Shown in pieces: positions 1-6,611 of a DNA stretch of 13,674 nt. Positions within the stretch are counted from its first letter, which is position 1, and every line of letters starts with the position of its first letter. The stretch is taken from NCBI GenBank assembly GCA_016928525.1, contig JAFGKO010000016.1, positions 1-13,674 of the forward strand, read 5' to 3'. The stretch is from Anaerolineales bacterium. GTDB lineage: Bacteria; Chloroflexota; Anaerolineae; Anaerolineales; Villigracilaceae. The position numbers were made by a program, and so were the translations under genes. The notes beneath the pieces were generated by a model that was not told where the DNA came from, ran no database searches, and saw nothing but the letters and a program-made list of their open reading frames with translations.

Positions 1-2
1 AT

Positions 3-752
3 CGCAAGTGGGGCACCCCGCAGCCGATCATTGTCCGCAACCCTGGCATGGGACTGGGCGTGGCGCTGCTGCAGGGCTTTGGCTCGTATTCGTACCAGGT
101 CGGCGACCCGCAACAGTTCGTCACCCAACTGGTCGGCGCGCAGGGCGCTTATACTACAAACCAGATTGAAGACCGGCTGCGTACCATGCTGCTTTCCAAA
201 CTTCAGGATATCCTCGGTGAAACCACCGCTGCCAGCAGTGTCGTTGAACTCATCGGCCTGACCGAGGAACTCGGCGCCGGCGTACGCGCCAAAGCCCAGG
301 ATGACTTTGCTGCCATCGGCCTGACGCTCAAATCCTTCTACATTGGAAACCTGAAACCGTCCGAAAAGTCCGCTCAGGAACTGCGTGACATGGGCATGCT
401 GGATATGGCCACTTACACCCAGCTCCAGGCCGCGGATGCCATGCGCGACGCAGCCCAGAATCCCAGTGGCGGTGCCGGTTTGACGGCTGGCATTGGCGCT
501 GGTATGGGCATTGGCAACCTGATGCAACAGGCCACTTCCGGTGCAGTGGCTTCCCAACAACAGGCCGCATCAAGCGGGGCAGCTGCCAAGGGCACTCCCG
601 ATGTGATGACCCCATCCGAAGCTGCGGCAATTTTAAAGGTTTCCGAAGAAGATATCATCGCCGCAATTAACGATGGCTCACTCAAAGCCAAGAAACTGGG
701 CAACGCTTACCGCATTAGCAAGGCGGCTCTGGAAGAGTTTTTGAATAGCTAA
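3..752 (+). CDS. SPFH/band-7 family protein (YdjI-like) with C-terminal helix-turn-helix, 5'-truncated
   Basis: The reading frame is open from base 3 with no start in view, so the N-terminal part lies outside the window; 249 residues are visible. The first ~145 visible residues look like the end of an SPFH (stomatin/prohibitin-like) domain. They include the beta-strand that begins KWGTPQPI, a long helical stretch around LLSKLQDILGE, and the YIGNLKPSEKSAQELRDMGMLDM segment split by charged residues. A Gly/Ala/Met-rich linker follows (GLTAGIGAGMGIGNLMQQ), as in the YdjI/virion-core-like SPFH subfamily. The last ~50 residues (from DVMTPSEAAAILKVS to the end) match the excisionase/MerR-type helix-turn-helix: a first helix with SEAA.IL, a turn, a second helix DIIAAINDG, and a wing KKLGNAYRI. 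In YdjI-type proteins this position usually carries a zinc ribbon, so the HTH is unusual. Family membership is confident; whether the HTH binds DNA or protein is unknown. Confidence 0.85.
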   Translation, partial: RKWGTPQPIIVRNPGMGLGVALLQGFGSYSYQVGDPQQFVTQLVGAQGAYTTNQIEDRLRTMLLSKLQDILGETTAASSVVELIGLTEELGAGVRAKAQDDFAAIGLTLKSFYIGNLKPSEKSAQELRDMGMLDMATYTQLQAADAMRDAAQNPSGGAGLTAGIGAGMGIGNLMQQATSGAVASQQQAASSGAAAKGTPDVMTPSEAAAILKVSEEDIIAAINDGSLKAKKLGNAYRISKAALEEFLNS

Positions 753-766
753 ACAAGGCAATGTTT

Positions 767-791
767 CAGGGCGGGTCTTAGACCCGCCCTG
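767..791 (+). terminator. Perfect hairpin downstream of the SPFH gene
   Basis: The 11-base arm cagggcgggtc is followed by the 3-base loop tta and the exact complement gacccgccctg, starting 15 bases after the stop codon. The downstream bases (agcttcttctgg) are only weakly T-rich, so this is a terminator-like hairpin rather than a textbook intrinsic terminator. It could also protect the 3' end of the mRNA. Confidence 0.65.
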
Positions 792-820
792 AGCTTCTTC
801 TGGCAGCCTGGCGTGTTGAG

Positions 821-855
821 CCTGTCATAACGCGGGAACAATTAACCATGACAGG
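821..855. repeat. Short inverted repeat upstream of the DUF456 gene
   Basis: cctgtcat (821-828) and atgacagg (848-855) are perfect 8-base inverted arms separated by 19 bases. The site lies 87 bases upstream of the next start codon and could be an operator, but an 8-base match may also be chance. Confidence 0.3.
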
Positions 856-872
856 TGAGTTCTTACTGTAAT

Positions 873-915
873 CCGTATACAACAAACCAAGAAATTTCCC
901 GTATACCTTACCAAG
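873..915. repeat. Imperfect direct repeat with CCGTATAC core upstream of the DUF456 gene
   Basis: ccgtatac occurs at 873-880 and again at 899-906, exactly 26 bases apart. Each copy is followed by a related tail: aacaaaccaagaaa after the first, cttaccaagaac after the second. The core contains the palindrome gtatac. The spacing (about two and a half helical turns) and the position just before the ribosome-binding site suggest a regulator site or a small duplication; no regulator can be named. Confidence 0.45.
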
Positions 916-941
916 AACATCTTGCATGAAGGAGAAGGCCC

Positions 942-1439
942 GTGCCCATTTGGCTTGATACCACCATTCATATCCTCGCCGTCCTGACTATGCTAGTCGG
1001 ACTGTTTGGCCTGATCGTCCCCATCTTCCCCGGTAACGTGGTCATGTGGCTGGCCGCATTGACTTACGGTCTGATTTTCGGGTTCGGAAGATTGGGCGGT
1101 GTCATGTTTGCGATCATCACCGTGCTTATGATTGCAGCAGTCCTGGCCGACAATGTCTTGATGGGCGCCAAGGCCCGCGAAAAAGGCGCAGCCTGGGGCT
1201 CGATCATCCTAGCGTTGATCGCAGGCGTTGCCGGAACCATGCTGCTCCCGCCAGTTGGTGGTCTTATTGCTGCGCCGCTGGCACTGTACTTGATGGAGTT
1301 GCAACGCCTGGGAGATGCGGACGAAGCCAAAACGGTAGTCAAGGCTTTGCTCATCGGTTGGGGTTTGGCTTTTATCGTACGCTTCGGCCTGGGAGTCGTG
1401 ATGTTCGCGCTCTGGGGGATTTGGGCTTATTTCGGATAG
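942..1439 (+). CDS. DUF456 family integral membrane protein
   Basis: A 165-residue, very hydrophobic protein. The start is GTG at 942, chosen because aaggagaagg (929-938) lies just upstream at a suitable distance. The N-terminal helix carries the family hallmark, a Pro-Gly-containing turn (GLFGLIVPIFPGNVVMWLAAL, residues about 20-40). Later helices lie near 54-69, 84-116 and 134-163, and several contain the glycine zippers typical of DUF456 (LIAGVAGTMLLPPVGGLIAAPLA split by small residues). The length matches the family norm of about 160 residues. Two charged soluble stretches, KAREKG and ELQRLGDADEAK, lie between helices. It is probably monocistronic, with a hairpin before it and a strong terminator after it. 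The molecular function of DUF456 is not established, and nothing here suggests one. Confidence 0.85.
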   Translation: MPIWLDTTIHILAVLTMLVGLFGLIVPIFPGNVVMWLAALTYGLIFGFGRLGGVMFAIITVLMIAAVLADNVLMGAKAREKGAAWGSIILALIAGVAGTMLLPPVGGLIAAPLALYLMELQRLGDADEAKTVVKALLIGWGLAFIVRFGLGVVMFALWGIWAYFG

Positions 1440-1447
1440 AGGAAATC

Positions 1448-1540
1448 ACCGCGAAGGAACGAAGAACGCGAAACAAAATCCACGGGCGAAGGTTTTCCCT
1501 TCGCTCTTTTTTAGACTTCGTCTCTTCGCGTCTTCGCGGT
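1448..1540. repeat. Dispersed palindromic repeat (ACCGCGAAG...CTTCGCGGT), copy 1
   Basis: The outer arms are accgcgaag (1448-1456) and cttcgcggt (1532-1540). Inside them, looser arms made of cgaag/cgcgaa units face ttcgtctcttcgcg. A shorter hairpin sits in the middle (see the terminator entry). A second member of the same family, with the same outer sequence and the same GCGAAG/GCAAAG units, lies at 12662-12733. Both sit in intergenic space at the 3' end of a gene, which fits a REP-like or small non-autonomous element that has taken up a terminator role. Confidence 0.7.
1484..1512 (+). terminator. Intrinsic terminator of the DUF456 gene
   Basis: The stem gcgaagg (1486-1492) pairs with ccttcgc (1498-1504) around the loop ttttc. 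A G-U and a G-C pair at the base extend it. It is followed immediately by tctttttt. This is a standard Rho-independent terminator for + strand transcription, 45 bases after the DUF456 stop codon, and it sits inside the larger palindromic repeat. Confidence 0.82.
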
Positions 1541-1559
1541 TATATGTTTCTCAAATGAA

Positions 1560-3185
1560 CTATTCCAGATCAGCCATCACATCTGGGATGGCTTCCAGCA
1601 CATCCCCGGCCAAAACAGAAGCGGTCGAGCCCAGGTCATCCCCGGCGATCAGCCCGGCCTGCGCATGGATCCAGGCCCCGGCCACTGCGGCATCATAGGC
1701 CTCCAGGCCTTGCGCCATCAAACCTATGATCAAACCTGCCAACACATCACCCGTCCCGGCGCGCGCCAGCGCAGGGGAAGCCACGGGAATGACAGTCGCC
1801 CCTCCATCTGGCGCAGCGATGACAGTGAAGGCGCCTTTCAACACGATCACATGCCCCCATTCCTGCGCAAAGCGCATAGCAATTCCGATGCGATCAGCCT
1901 GGATTTCTTCGGTAGACAAACCGGTCAACACGCTCATCTCACCGGGATGGGGCGTCAGTACCGCAGGCGCGGGTAAGGACTTGTACCACGCCTCTATTTG
2001 CGCCAGCAATTTCAACCCGTCCGCGTCGATCACCATCGGGGGTAAATGCGCAGCAGCATCTTCTTTTTTCTCATCCATTTCCCGCAAGAAGCCGATTCGA
2101 CCGGAAGTCTTTTTCGGAGCCGTTTCGCCTGTCAACAGATCCTTCAAAAATTCCTGCGTAGTATCTTCCATCCCAAAGCCAGGACCAACCAACAAAGCCG
2201 TTGCGCGCTCGAAATGTTTCGTCAGTGTCTTTGCGGCTTCACGCGCGATAAATCCACGCTCGTGCGGCAGCAGGGCCCAGGTTGCTTCCGGGAATTGACC
2301 GGCCAGCGCGCTATGTAACATAGCCGGGACTGCCATGGTCACTAGCCCGGCGCCCACGCGATACGCAGCTTTCCCGGACAGGGTAGCTGCTCCCGTATAG
2401 TTGACCGAACCGGCGGCGATCAGCGCCGTCCCGAAGGTGCCCTTATGGGCATCCAGCGGGCGTTCCGGTAGTAATCCAAAAACCAACCCCTCGTCAGCCA
2501 CTTCCGTTCTGACAGCCTCCAAAGCGGACAAATTATCTGGCAGACCAATGTCCACCACATGCAATTCACCTGCATATTCGAAGGCAGGCAATTTCAGCAA
2601 ACCCTGCTTGATCGCCGCCATCGTGACGGTCATATCCGCAGGAACACATTCGTCAGCGGTTTCGCCTGTGTCACAGTCCACGCCGGAGGGGCAATCCACG
2701 GCAATGACAAAAGGTGGCTCTTCGAGGGTTTCCAACACAGCATTGACCGCAGCCAGCAGGACCGCAATATCCTCTTTCAATGGTAGCTTGATCCCTGTTC
2801 CCAATATACCGTCCAGCAATACATCGGATGTTTCAACAAAGGTTGCCAGCGCATCATACTTTTCATCCTTTTCGGCATAAAGGATTTCACCACCAGCTGT
2901 CTCGAGCCGCTTGACCAATTCGTCGGCCTTGCGCTTGATGAGATAGGCGCGCGTTCGCCAGCCGTTTGCGGCCAGATGCTCCAAGGCCACCAGCGTATCG
3001 CCGCCATTGTTTCCTGGTCCGACCAGGCCGAAGGCCTCTAGGTCTTCCTCCCCTTCATAAAATAAACCCAGGATGACATTTGCCAGGCCGTCTCCGGCGT
3101 TCTCCATCATTTGGGCATAGGACAGGCCGTTGGCGTCGGCTTCTTTTTCAATGGCGAGCATCTCAGGGACAGTAACCAGTTTCAT
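1560..3185 (-). CDS. nnrD: Bifunctional NAD(P)H-hydrate epimerase / ADP-dependent NAD(P)H-hydrate dehydratase
   Basis: Repairs hydrated (damaged) NADH and NADPH in the cytoplasm. The N-terminal YjeF domain epimerises R- to S-NAD(P)HX, and the C-terminal ribokinase-like domain dehydrates the S form at the expense of ADP. The 541 residues contain both domains, as in E. coli YjeF (Nnr). N-domain: GPGNNGGD at 56-63 (nucleotide site) and DCPSGVD at 164-170. C-domain: HKGTFG 247-252, GPGFG 334-338, DADGL 387-391, TPHPGE 411-416 and the anion-hole/catalytic segment AGTGDVLAG 476-484. The ATG at 3185 has a strong ggaggag site upstream. It follows the FAD-subunit gene by 33 bases and is probably co-transcribed with it. 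Residues ~353-383 form a charged Lys/Glu-rich stretch longer than expected between the GPGFG and DADGL motifs, probably a surface loop. The symbol nnrD names the second domain only; the first is nnrE-like. Confidence 0.93.
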   Translation of the reverse strand: MKLVTVPEMLAIEKEADANGLSYAQMMENAGDGLANVILGLFYEGEEDLEAFGLVGPGNNGGDTLVALEHLAANGWRTRAYLIKRKADELVKRLETAGGEILYAEKDEKYDALATFVETSDVLLDGILGTGIKLPLKEDIAVLLAAVNAVLETLEEPPFVIAVDCPSGVDCDTGETADECVPADMTVTMAAIKQGLLKLPAFEYAGELHVVDIGLPDNLSALEAVRTEVADEGLVFGLLPERPLDAHKGTFGTALIAAGSVNYTGAATLSGKAAYRVGAGLVTMAVPAMLHSALAGQFPEATWALLPHERGFIAREAAKTLTKHFERATALLVGPGFGMEDTTQEFLKDLLTGETAPKKTSGRIGFLREMDEKKEDAAAHLPPMVIDADGLKLLAQIEAWYKSLPAPAVLTPHPGEMSVLTGLSTEEIQADRIGIAMRFAQEWGHVIVLKGAFTVIAAPDGGATVIPVASPALARAGTGDVLAGLIIGLMAQGLEAYDAAVAGAWIHAQAGLIAGDDLGSTASVLAGDVLEAIPDVMADLE

Positions 3186-3218
3186 GCGAAACTCCTCCGC
3201 AAAGTTATTTGTTTTTGA

Positions 3219-3965
3219 TCAACTAATATTATCAACACATCTCCTCGCCAATGTTGCAGCCACGTCCATTCGATACTCAGCGCTGCCCCACTCGTCTGTT
3301 GCTTCGTGGAAAGTGTTGCGGGCTGCCGCCTCGAGGCCCTCGGCTTCGGTGCCGTCCATGGCGAGCAGGGGGGTCTTTCCATAGCCGCCCAGGGCGAGGC
3401 GGGTTCGCCCCGAGGGCCAAGCGGCCAACGCTGCGCAGACGATAGGTTTGTCGGCGGGTGTGCGGGCAACAGATTCTAAGGCCAGATTAACGTTGAGGGG
3501 GATGGTGATATTGGTGATCAGTTTGCCGCGCAGGGTATCGTCACGTAAGGGCAGGAAACTGCCAATTTCAATTTCTTCATCATCCGGCTGCGCTGTTAGT
3601 TTTGCATCTAGCGCCAGCATGACGGTTGCAAAAGTGGAGCGCCCATCGGCAGCGACCAGCGTCCCGGCAATGGTAGCCGCGTTGCGGATATTGAGCGGGG
3701 CTTCCAGTTTGATGGAGATTTTCAATGCGTCAGGCACATCAGATGATTCGAGCAGTTGCTGCAAGGTAACGGTTGCGCCAATTTCGAGCGAGTTGCCTTT
3801 GGGAGTGAGCGTGTTCAAGCCAAGGGCTTGCAGGTCCACAACTTTAATGGGAGCAAGCCCGGGCCTGGAAAGAAGCGTCCCGCCACCGAGGGGCAGGGTG
3901 TCGGGTTGTTCGAGGAAGTCCAGCGCTTCTTTCAGAGATTTGGGTCTGTGATAAGCAGTGATCAT
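3219..3965 (-). CDS. FAD-binding subunit of a molybdenum hydroxylase (CoxM/CutM/XdhB family)
   Basis: This family supplies the FAD domain of three-subunit molybdenum hydroxylases (CO dehydrogenase, xanthine and nicotinate dehydrogenases), passing electrons from the iron-sulfur subunit to an acceptor. The ATG at 3965 is preferred over the in-frame ATG at 4058: it has aggag seven bases upstream, and family homology begins at once (ITAYHRPKSLKEALDFL). Of 248 residues, PLGGGTLLSR (25-34) matches the first FAD/pyrophosphate loop and NIRNAATIAGTLVAAD (92-107) the second. The C-terminal EWGSAEYRMDVAATLARR (225-242) is the usual end of the CO-dehydrogenase flavoprotein C-terminal domain. Both FAD loops depart from consensus (for example TIAGT in place of TIGGN). 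No large (molybdopterin) or small (2Fe-2S) subunit gene is adjacent, and the downstream partner is the NAD(P)HX repair gene. It could serve an enzyme encoded elsewhere or have a changed role. Confidence 0.8.
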   Translation of the reverse strand: MITAYHRPKSLKEALDFLEQPDTLPLGGGTLLSRPGLAPIKVVDLQALGLNTLTPKGNSLEIGATVTLQQLLESSDVPDALKISIKLEAPLNIRNAATIAGTLVAADGRSTFATVMLALDAKLTAQPDDEEIEIGSFLPLRDDTLRGKLITNITIPLNVNLALESVARTPADKPIVCAALAAWPSGRTRLALGGYGKTPLLAMDGTEAEGLEAAARNTFHEATDEWGSAEYRMDVAATLARRCVDNIS

Positions 3966-3993
3966 AGTCTCTCCTGGAATAGTTGACGCTTTA

Positions 3994-3999
3994 AGTATA
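3994..3999 (-). promoter_or_regulatory. Candidate -10 box for the CoxM-like/nnrD operon
   Basis: On the minus strand TATACT is read from 3999 to 3994, 28 bases before the start codon at 3965. No convincing -35 box stands 16-18 bases upstream, so this is only a candidate. The 162-base gap to the LysM gene, which carries its own terminator, makes a promoter here likely. Confidence 0.35.
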
Positions 4000-4080
4000 A
4001 ATGCAAAACCCATAAAAAGCCCGATAGGTTTACGTGACAATATAGTGAGAAGTGCCACAATATCTACCCTGCTTAAAATT

Positions 4081-4111
4081 ATAGAGCGACGACTCTCAGA
4101 CGTCGCTCTAT
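4081..4111 (-). terminator. Terminator of the sigma/LysM operon
   Basis: atagagcgacg (4081-4091) and cgtcgctctat (4101-4111) form a perfect 11-base stem with a 9-base loop, starting 16 bases past the LysM-gene stop codon. Read on the minus strand, the hairpin runs into AATTTTAAGC, a modest T tract. This supports termination of the sigma factor-LysM transcript before the next operon. Confidence 0.65.
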
Positions 4112-4127
4112 GTCTGGTTTGCGCTGT

Positions 4128-6611
4128 TTATCCCGGCGGCTCGATGGCCTCGATTTCCGGCAGAAGGAATTCTTCTTTCAGAGCCTGCACGATGATTTCA
4201 AACTCGTCACCGTTGCTGTAATGCCCGGAGAAACGCCAGACAGGTTGGATATAGGTGGGTTCGGTGTTCGTGTCGGAAACAACGTAGCGGGGATCCTTGA
4301 AGTAGTAAGCCAACTCTACTTCTTCGATGGTTGCCGTTGGAATCTCGTAATCCGTCGGATTCGGCGGTTCGTCCATGACATACGGCTGATCCGAGGTGAT
4401 TTGCATCTCTTGCGGCTGCCCGTTCTTCGGACTGACCGCCATGCTGGCGCTAAATATTCGCAAGACAGGGTAACCGCCGAAAGTTTCATCGGGAATGGCA
4501 AGTACTTCCAGCAGCACTTGATCACCCAAGTTGCCAACTATTCCATGAGAATCTGGCTCTCCGTAAGAAGTGAATTGAACGTAGGTTTTTCCTTCTGTCG
4601 TTGTAATGGTTATAGCGGATTGTCCCTGTACGTTAATCATGCCTTGTGTTCCCTGAACAACCTGGAAATTCAGGTCAGGATAGGGGATTTCGTAGCGATC
4701 CACTCTAACCGTGATAGCGCCGGCACTATCTACATTTTCTATTGTGCCCCAAATATCTACCGGGCGGTTGTGATATTTCTCCAGTTCTTCCAGGCTAGCG
4801 CCTTCGAGCAGCAAATAGCTGAATTGGTTTGCCTGGGGTGAGATAAAGCTGTACTCGGTACGTTGGCTTCCATCCGGTTTGCGATAGATGTTCACCATGA
4901 TGATCCCGCGTTGACCCTCGATCTGCTGGCCGACAGGTGACTGTTCCGCTTGCGCGCCGGGGATGATGAGCGCCTGACCGATAAAGATTGTCGCTTCAGC
5001 CAGGTCGTTTGCCTGCATCAATTCTTCGACAGTGATGCCATGATCGTACGCGATCTTGCTGAGCGTATCACCATTCTGCACAACATACTCGCTCGCTTCT
5101 AAGCTGGCTGGTAGCGGTGTAGGGAATGGAACGGGCGTACCTGTCAGGTTGAGTTGATAGAATCCTGTTCCGCCACCGCCACCGCCGCCTCCCTGGCCTG
5201 CGCGGTTGTCGAGCGATTTCCAGTCGAATGTATCTCCACGGGTGATGCCGATCACGAAAGCGTTTTCCATCGGCAAAGGAAGGTCTGCGGGCACATCGGG
5301 AAGGACGAGCCTGAGGTCATCGGGTGTGGTAATTGTCGCCTGATCGCCCTCGCGTTGGATCGTCCCTTGCAGGCCCTCTTCGTAACCATTGTATACCTGC
5401 CAGCTCTCGATGTTGAAAACTTCCCAACCGTCAACCGTCTGGAATTGACCTGTGGCTTCGACAAATGTGTTTTCCATGGACTCGCCTACACCACCCAGGT
5501 TGCCTGTGGCTGTATAGTCGTCCAACGTAACCAATGGCGCGCTGCCCTCTAGTGACTTGACAGCGTTCATCCAGCCGTAAACTGTGATGGTCTGGTTCTG
5601 TGGCCGAGGGCGATACCAGGTTTGGATTGGCGCACTCACAGAATGTCCGCTTTCCATGATTCCAATCGAGGCATCGGGGTCGAGCAGTTTTTGAAAGGCT
5701 TCTTCTGCTGTGTAGATTCCAAAGGTTCCAAGAGGCGAATAATCTACCAGACTGGCGTTCACTGAAAGAATCCCTTCCTGGTTGAATTTGAAGAGCAACC
5801 CGCTGAATTTGAAATGTTCGTTGTAGAGGCTGAACCCATCCGGTGTGAGGGGCAGAGCGTAATAGTCGCCATACAACTCGGAAGCTGCGATACTGTAATC
5901 AAAGCTGAACCCATGCTCGCTCAAGAACGCATCAATGAGCGTTTCGGCGTTTGGGTGCTCCAGCGTCACGTCCAGATTATTCGACTTCGCGTAATCGGGG
6001 TAGTAGGTGAAATAGCGGTCAGAGCGGACATACAGCCGTTGGTTTCCGTCCACAATCAGGAAGTTGGTCGTACCCGGCAATTCGCCCGGAGTTTCGTAGA
6101 GTTGCCCGTTCAATCTCAATTGTCCTGCCAGCGCGCGGGCGCTTTCGAGGGTAGCCGGTTGCTCGGGTTCCAGTTGATACACATTTGCTTCTGCAGGTTC
6201 CTCCGGCAGGGCGGCGGAGAGATATAAAGTTGTTCCGTGCCGTTCGTATCCATCGCCGGGCGGGACCGGAGTGGCTTCGCTTTCAGGATTTGGAACAGGA
6301 GGCTGTACAGGAGAAATGGTTGGAACCCCTGTTTCTCCTGCGGCTGGCTGGTAATTTGGCGCTAAGGAGCGAACAGCCCAGTTCAGGATAAGCACAGCGC
6401 CGATAACCAGGATGGCCCAGCCGATGGCCGGGATGATTTTGAATTGCGAGCTTTGTTCTGGTTGCTTGTTTTCAGGGTGTGCCTGTTTCAAGGAGGCCTC
6501 CAGACTTGATTGGAAGAGCGGGTTGACCTGGATAGATCCTGCGCCAGATTGCAAAAGGTCTGACACCGATTGATCTTCAGGGGGGAGTTGGCGCAATAAC
6601 TCATCATTCAT
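4128..6611 (-). CDS. Single-pass membrane protein with large extracytoplasmic region and LysM domain; probable anti-sigma partner
   Basis: An 827-residue protein. ATG at 6611 is chosen over the in-frame TTG at 6617 because GGAGG lies six bases before the ATG. Residues 1-58 are polar and presumably cytoplasmic, and ~59-81 form one membrane helix (IIPAIGWAILVIGAVLILNW). A Pro/Thr-rich linker follows (~90-120), then a long Tyr/Asn/Thr-rich extracytoplasmic region. An eight-glycine run lies at 474-481. A clear LysM peptidoglycan-binding domain lies at ~508-552 (YVVQNGDTLSKIAYDHGITV), with about 275 further residues of unrecognised beta-rich sequence after it. The start overlaps the sigma-factor gene by 8 bp, implying translational coupling. 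That arrangement, with a short cytoplasmic N-terminus and one helix, is typical of membrane anti-sigma factors. No zinc-binding HxxxCxxC motif is visible, so the anti-sigma role is inference. It may sense cell-wall state. Confidence 0.75.
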   Translation of the reverse strand: MNDELLRQLPPEDQSVSDLLQSGAGSIQVNPLFQSSLEASLKQAHPENKQPEQSSQFKIIPAIGWAILVIGAVLILNWAVRSLAPNYQPAAGETGVPTISPVQPPVPNPESEATPVPPGDGYERHGTTLYLSAALPEEPAEANVYQLEPEQPATLESARALAGQLRLNGQLYETPGELPGTTNFLIVDGNQRLYVRSDRYFTYYPDYAKSNNLDVTLEHPNAETLIDAFLSEHGFSFDYSIAASELYGDYYALPLTPDGFSLYNEHFKFSGLLFKFNQEGILSVNASLVDYSPLGTFGIYTAEEAFQKLLDPDASIGIMESGHSVSAPIQTWYRPRPQNQTITVYGWMNAVKSLEGSAPLVTLDDYTATGNLGGVGESMENTFVEATGQFQTVDGWEVFNIESWQVYNGYEEGLQGTIQREGDQATITTPDDLRLVLPDVPADLPLPMENAFVIGITRGDTFDWKSLDNRAGQGGGGGGGGTGFYQLNLTGTPVPFPTPLPASLEASEYVVQNGDTLSKIAYDHGITVEELMQANDLAEATIFIGQALIIPGAQAEQSPVGQQIEGQRGIIMVNIYRKPDGSQRTEYSFISPQANQFSYLLLEGASLEELEKYHNRPVDIWGTIENVDSAGAITVRVDRYEIPYPDLNFQVVQGTQGMINVQGQSAITITTTEGKTYVQFTSYGEPDSHGIVGNLGDQVLLEVLAIPDETFGGYPVLRIFSASMAVSPKNGQPQEMQITSDQPYVMDEPPNPTDYEIPTATIEEVELAYYFKDPRYVVSDTNTEPTYIQPVWRFSGHYSNGDEFEIIVQALKEEFLLPEIEAIEPPG
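5170..5193. repeat. Triplet repeat encoding eight consecutive glycines
   Basis: On the plus strand, eight GGN-complement triplets (ccg/cca-type) run in a row inside the LysM gene and encode Gly 474-481, just before the LysM-proximal linker. Such a microsatellite can change length in whole-codon steps, altering the linker without breaking the frame. Confidence 0.6.

Noticed and set aside
1046..1558. Plus-strand ORF of 170 codons overlapping the DUF456 gene
   Set aside because: It is an out-of-frame, Arg-rich shadow that reads through the terminator hairpin; DUF456 in the other frame is a clear match.
3966..4058. Upstream ATG start for the FAD subunit at 4058
   Set aside because: The added 31 residues are unlike the family and would span the likely promoter; the ATG at 3965 has a good ribosome-binding site.
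4110..4841. Long plus-strand ORF (243 codons) opposite the LysM gene
   Set aside because: Shadow of the minus-strand gene; it begins inside the intergenic terminator region and its Cys/Arg-rich translation looks like no protein family.
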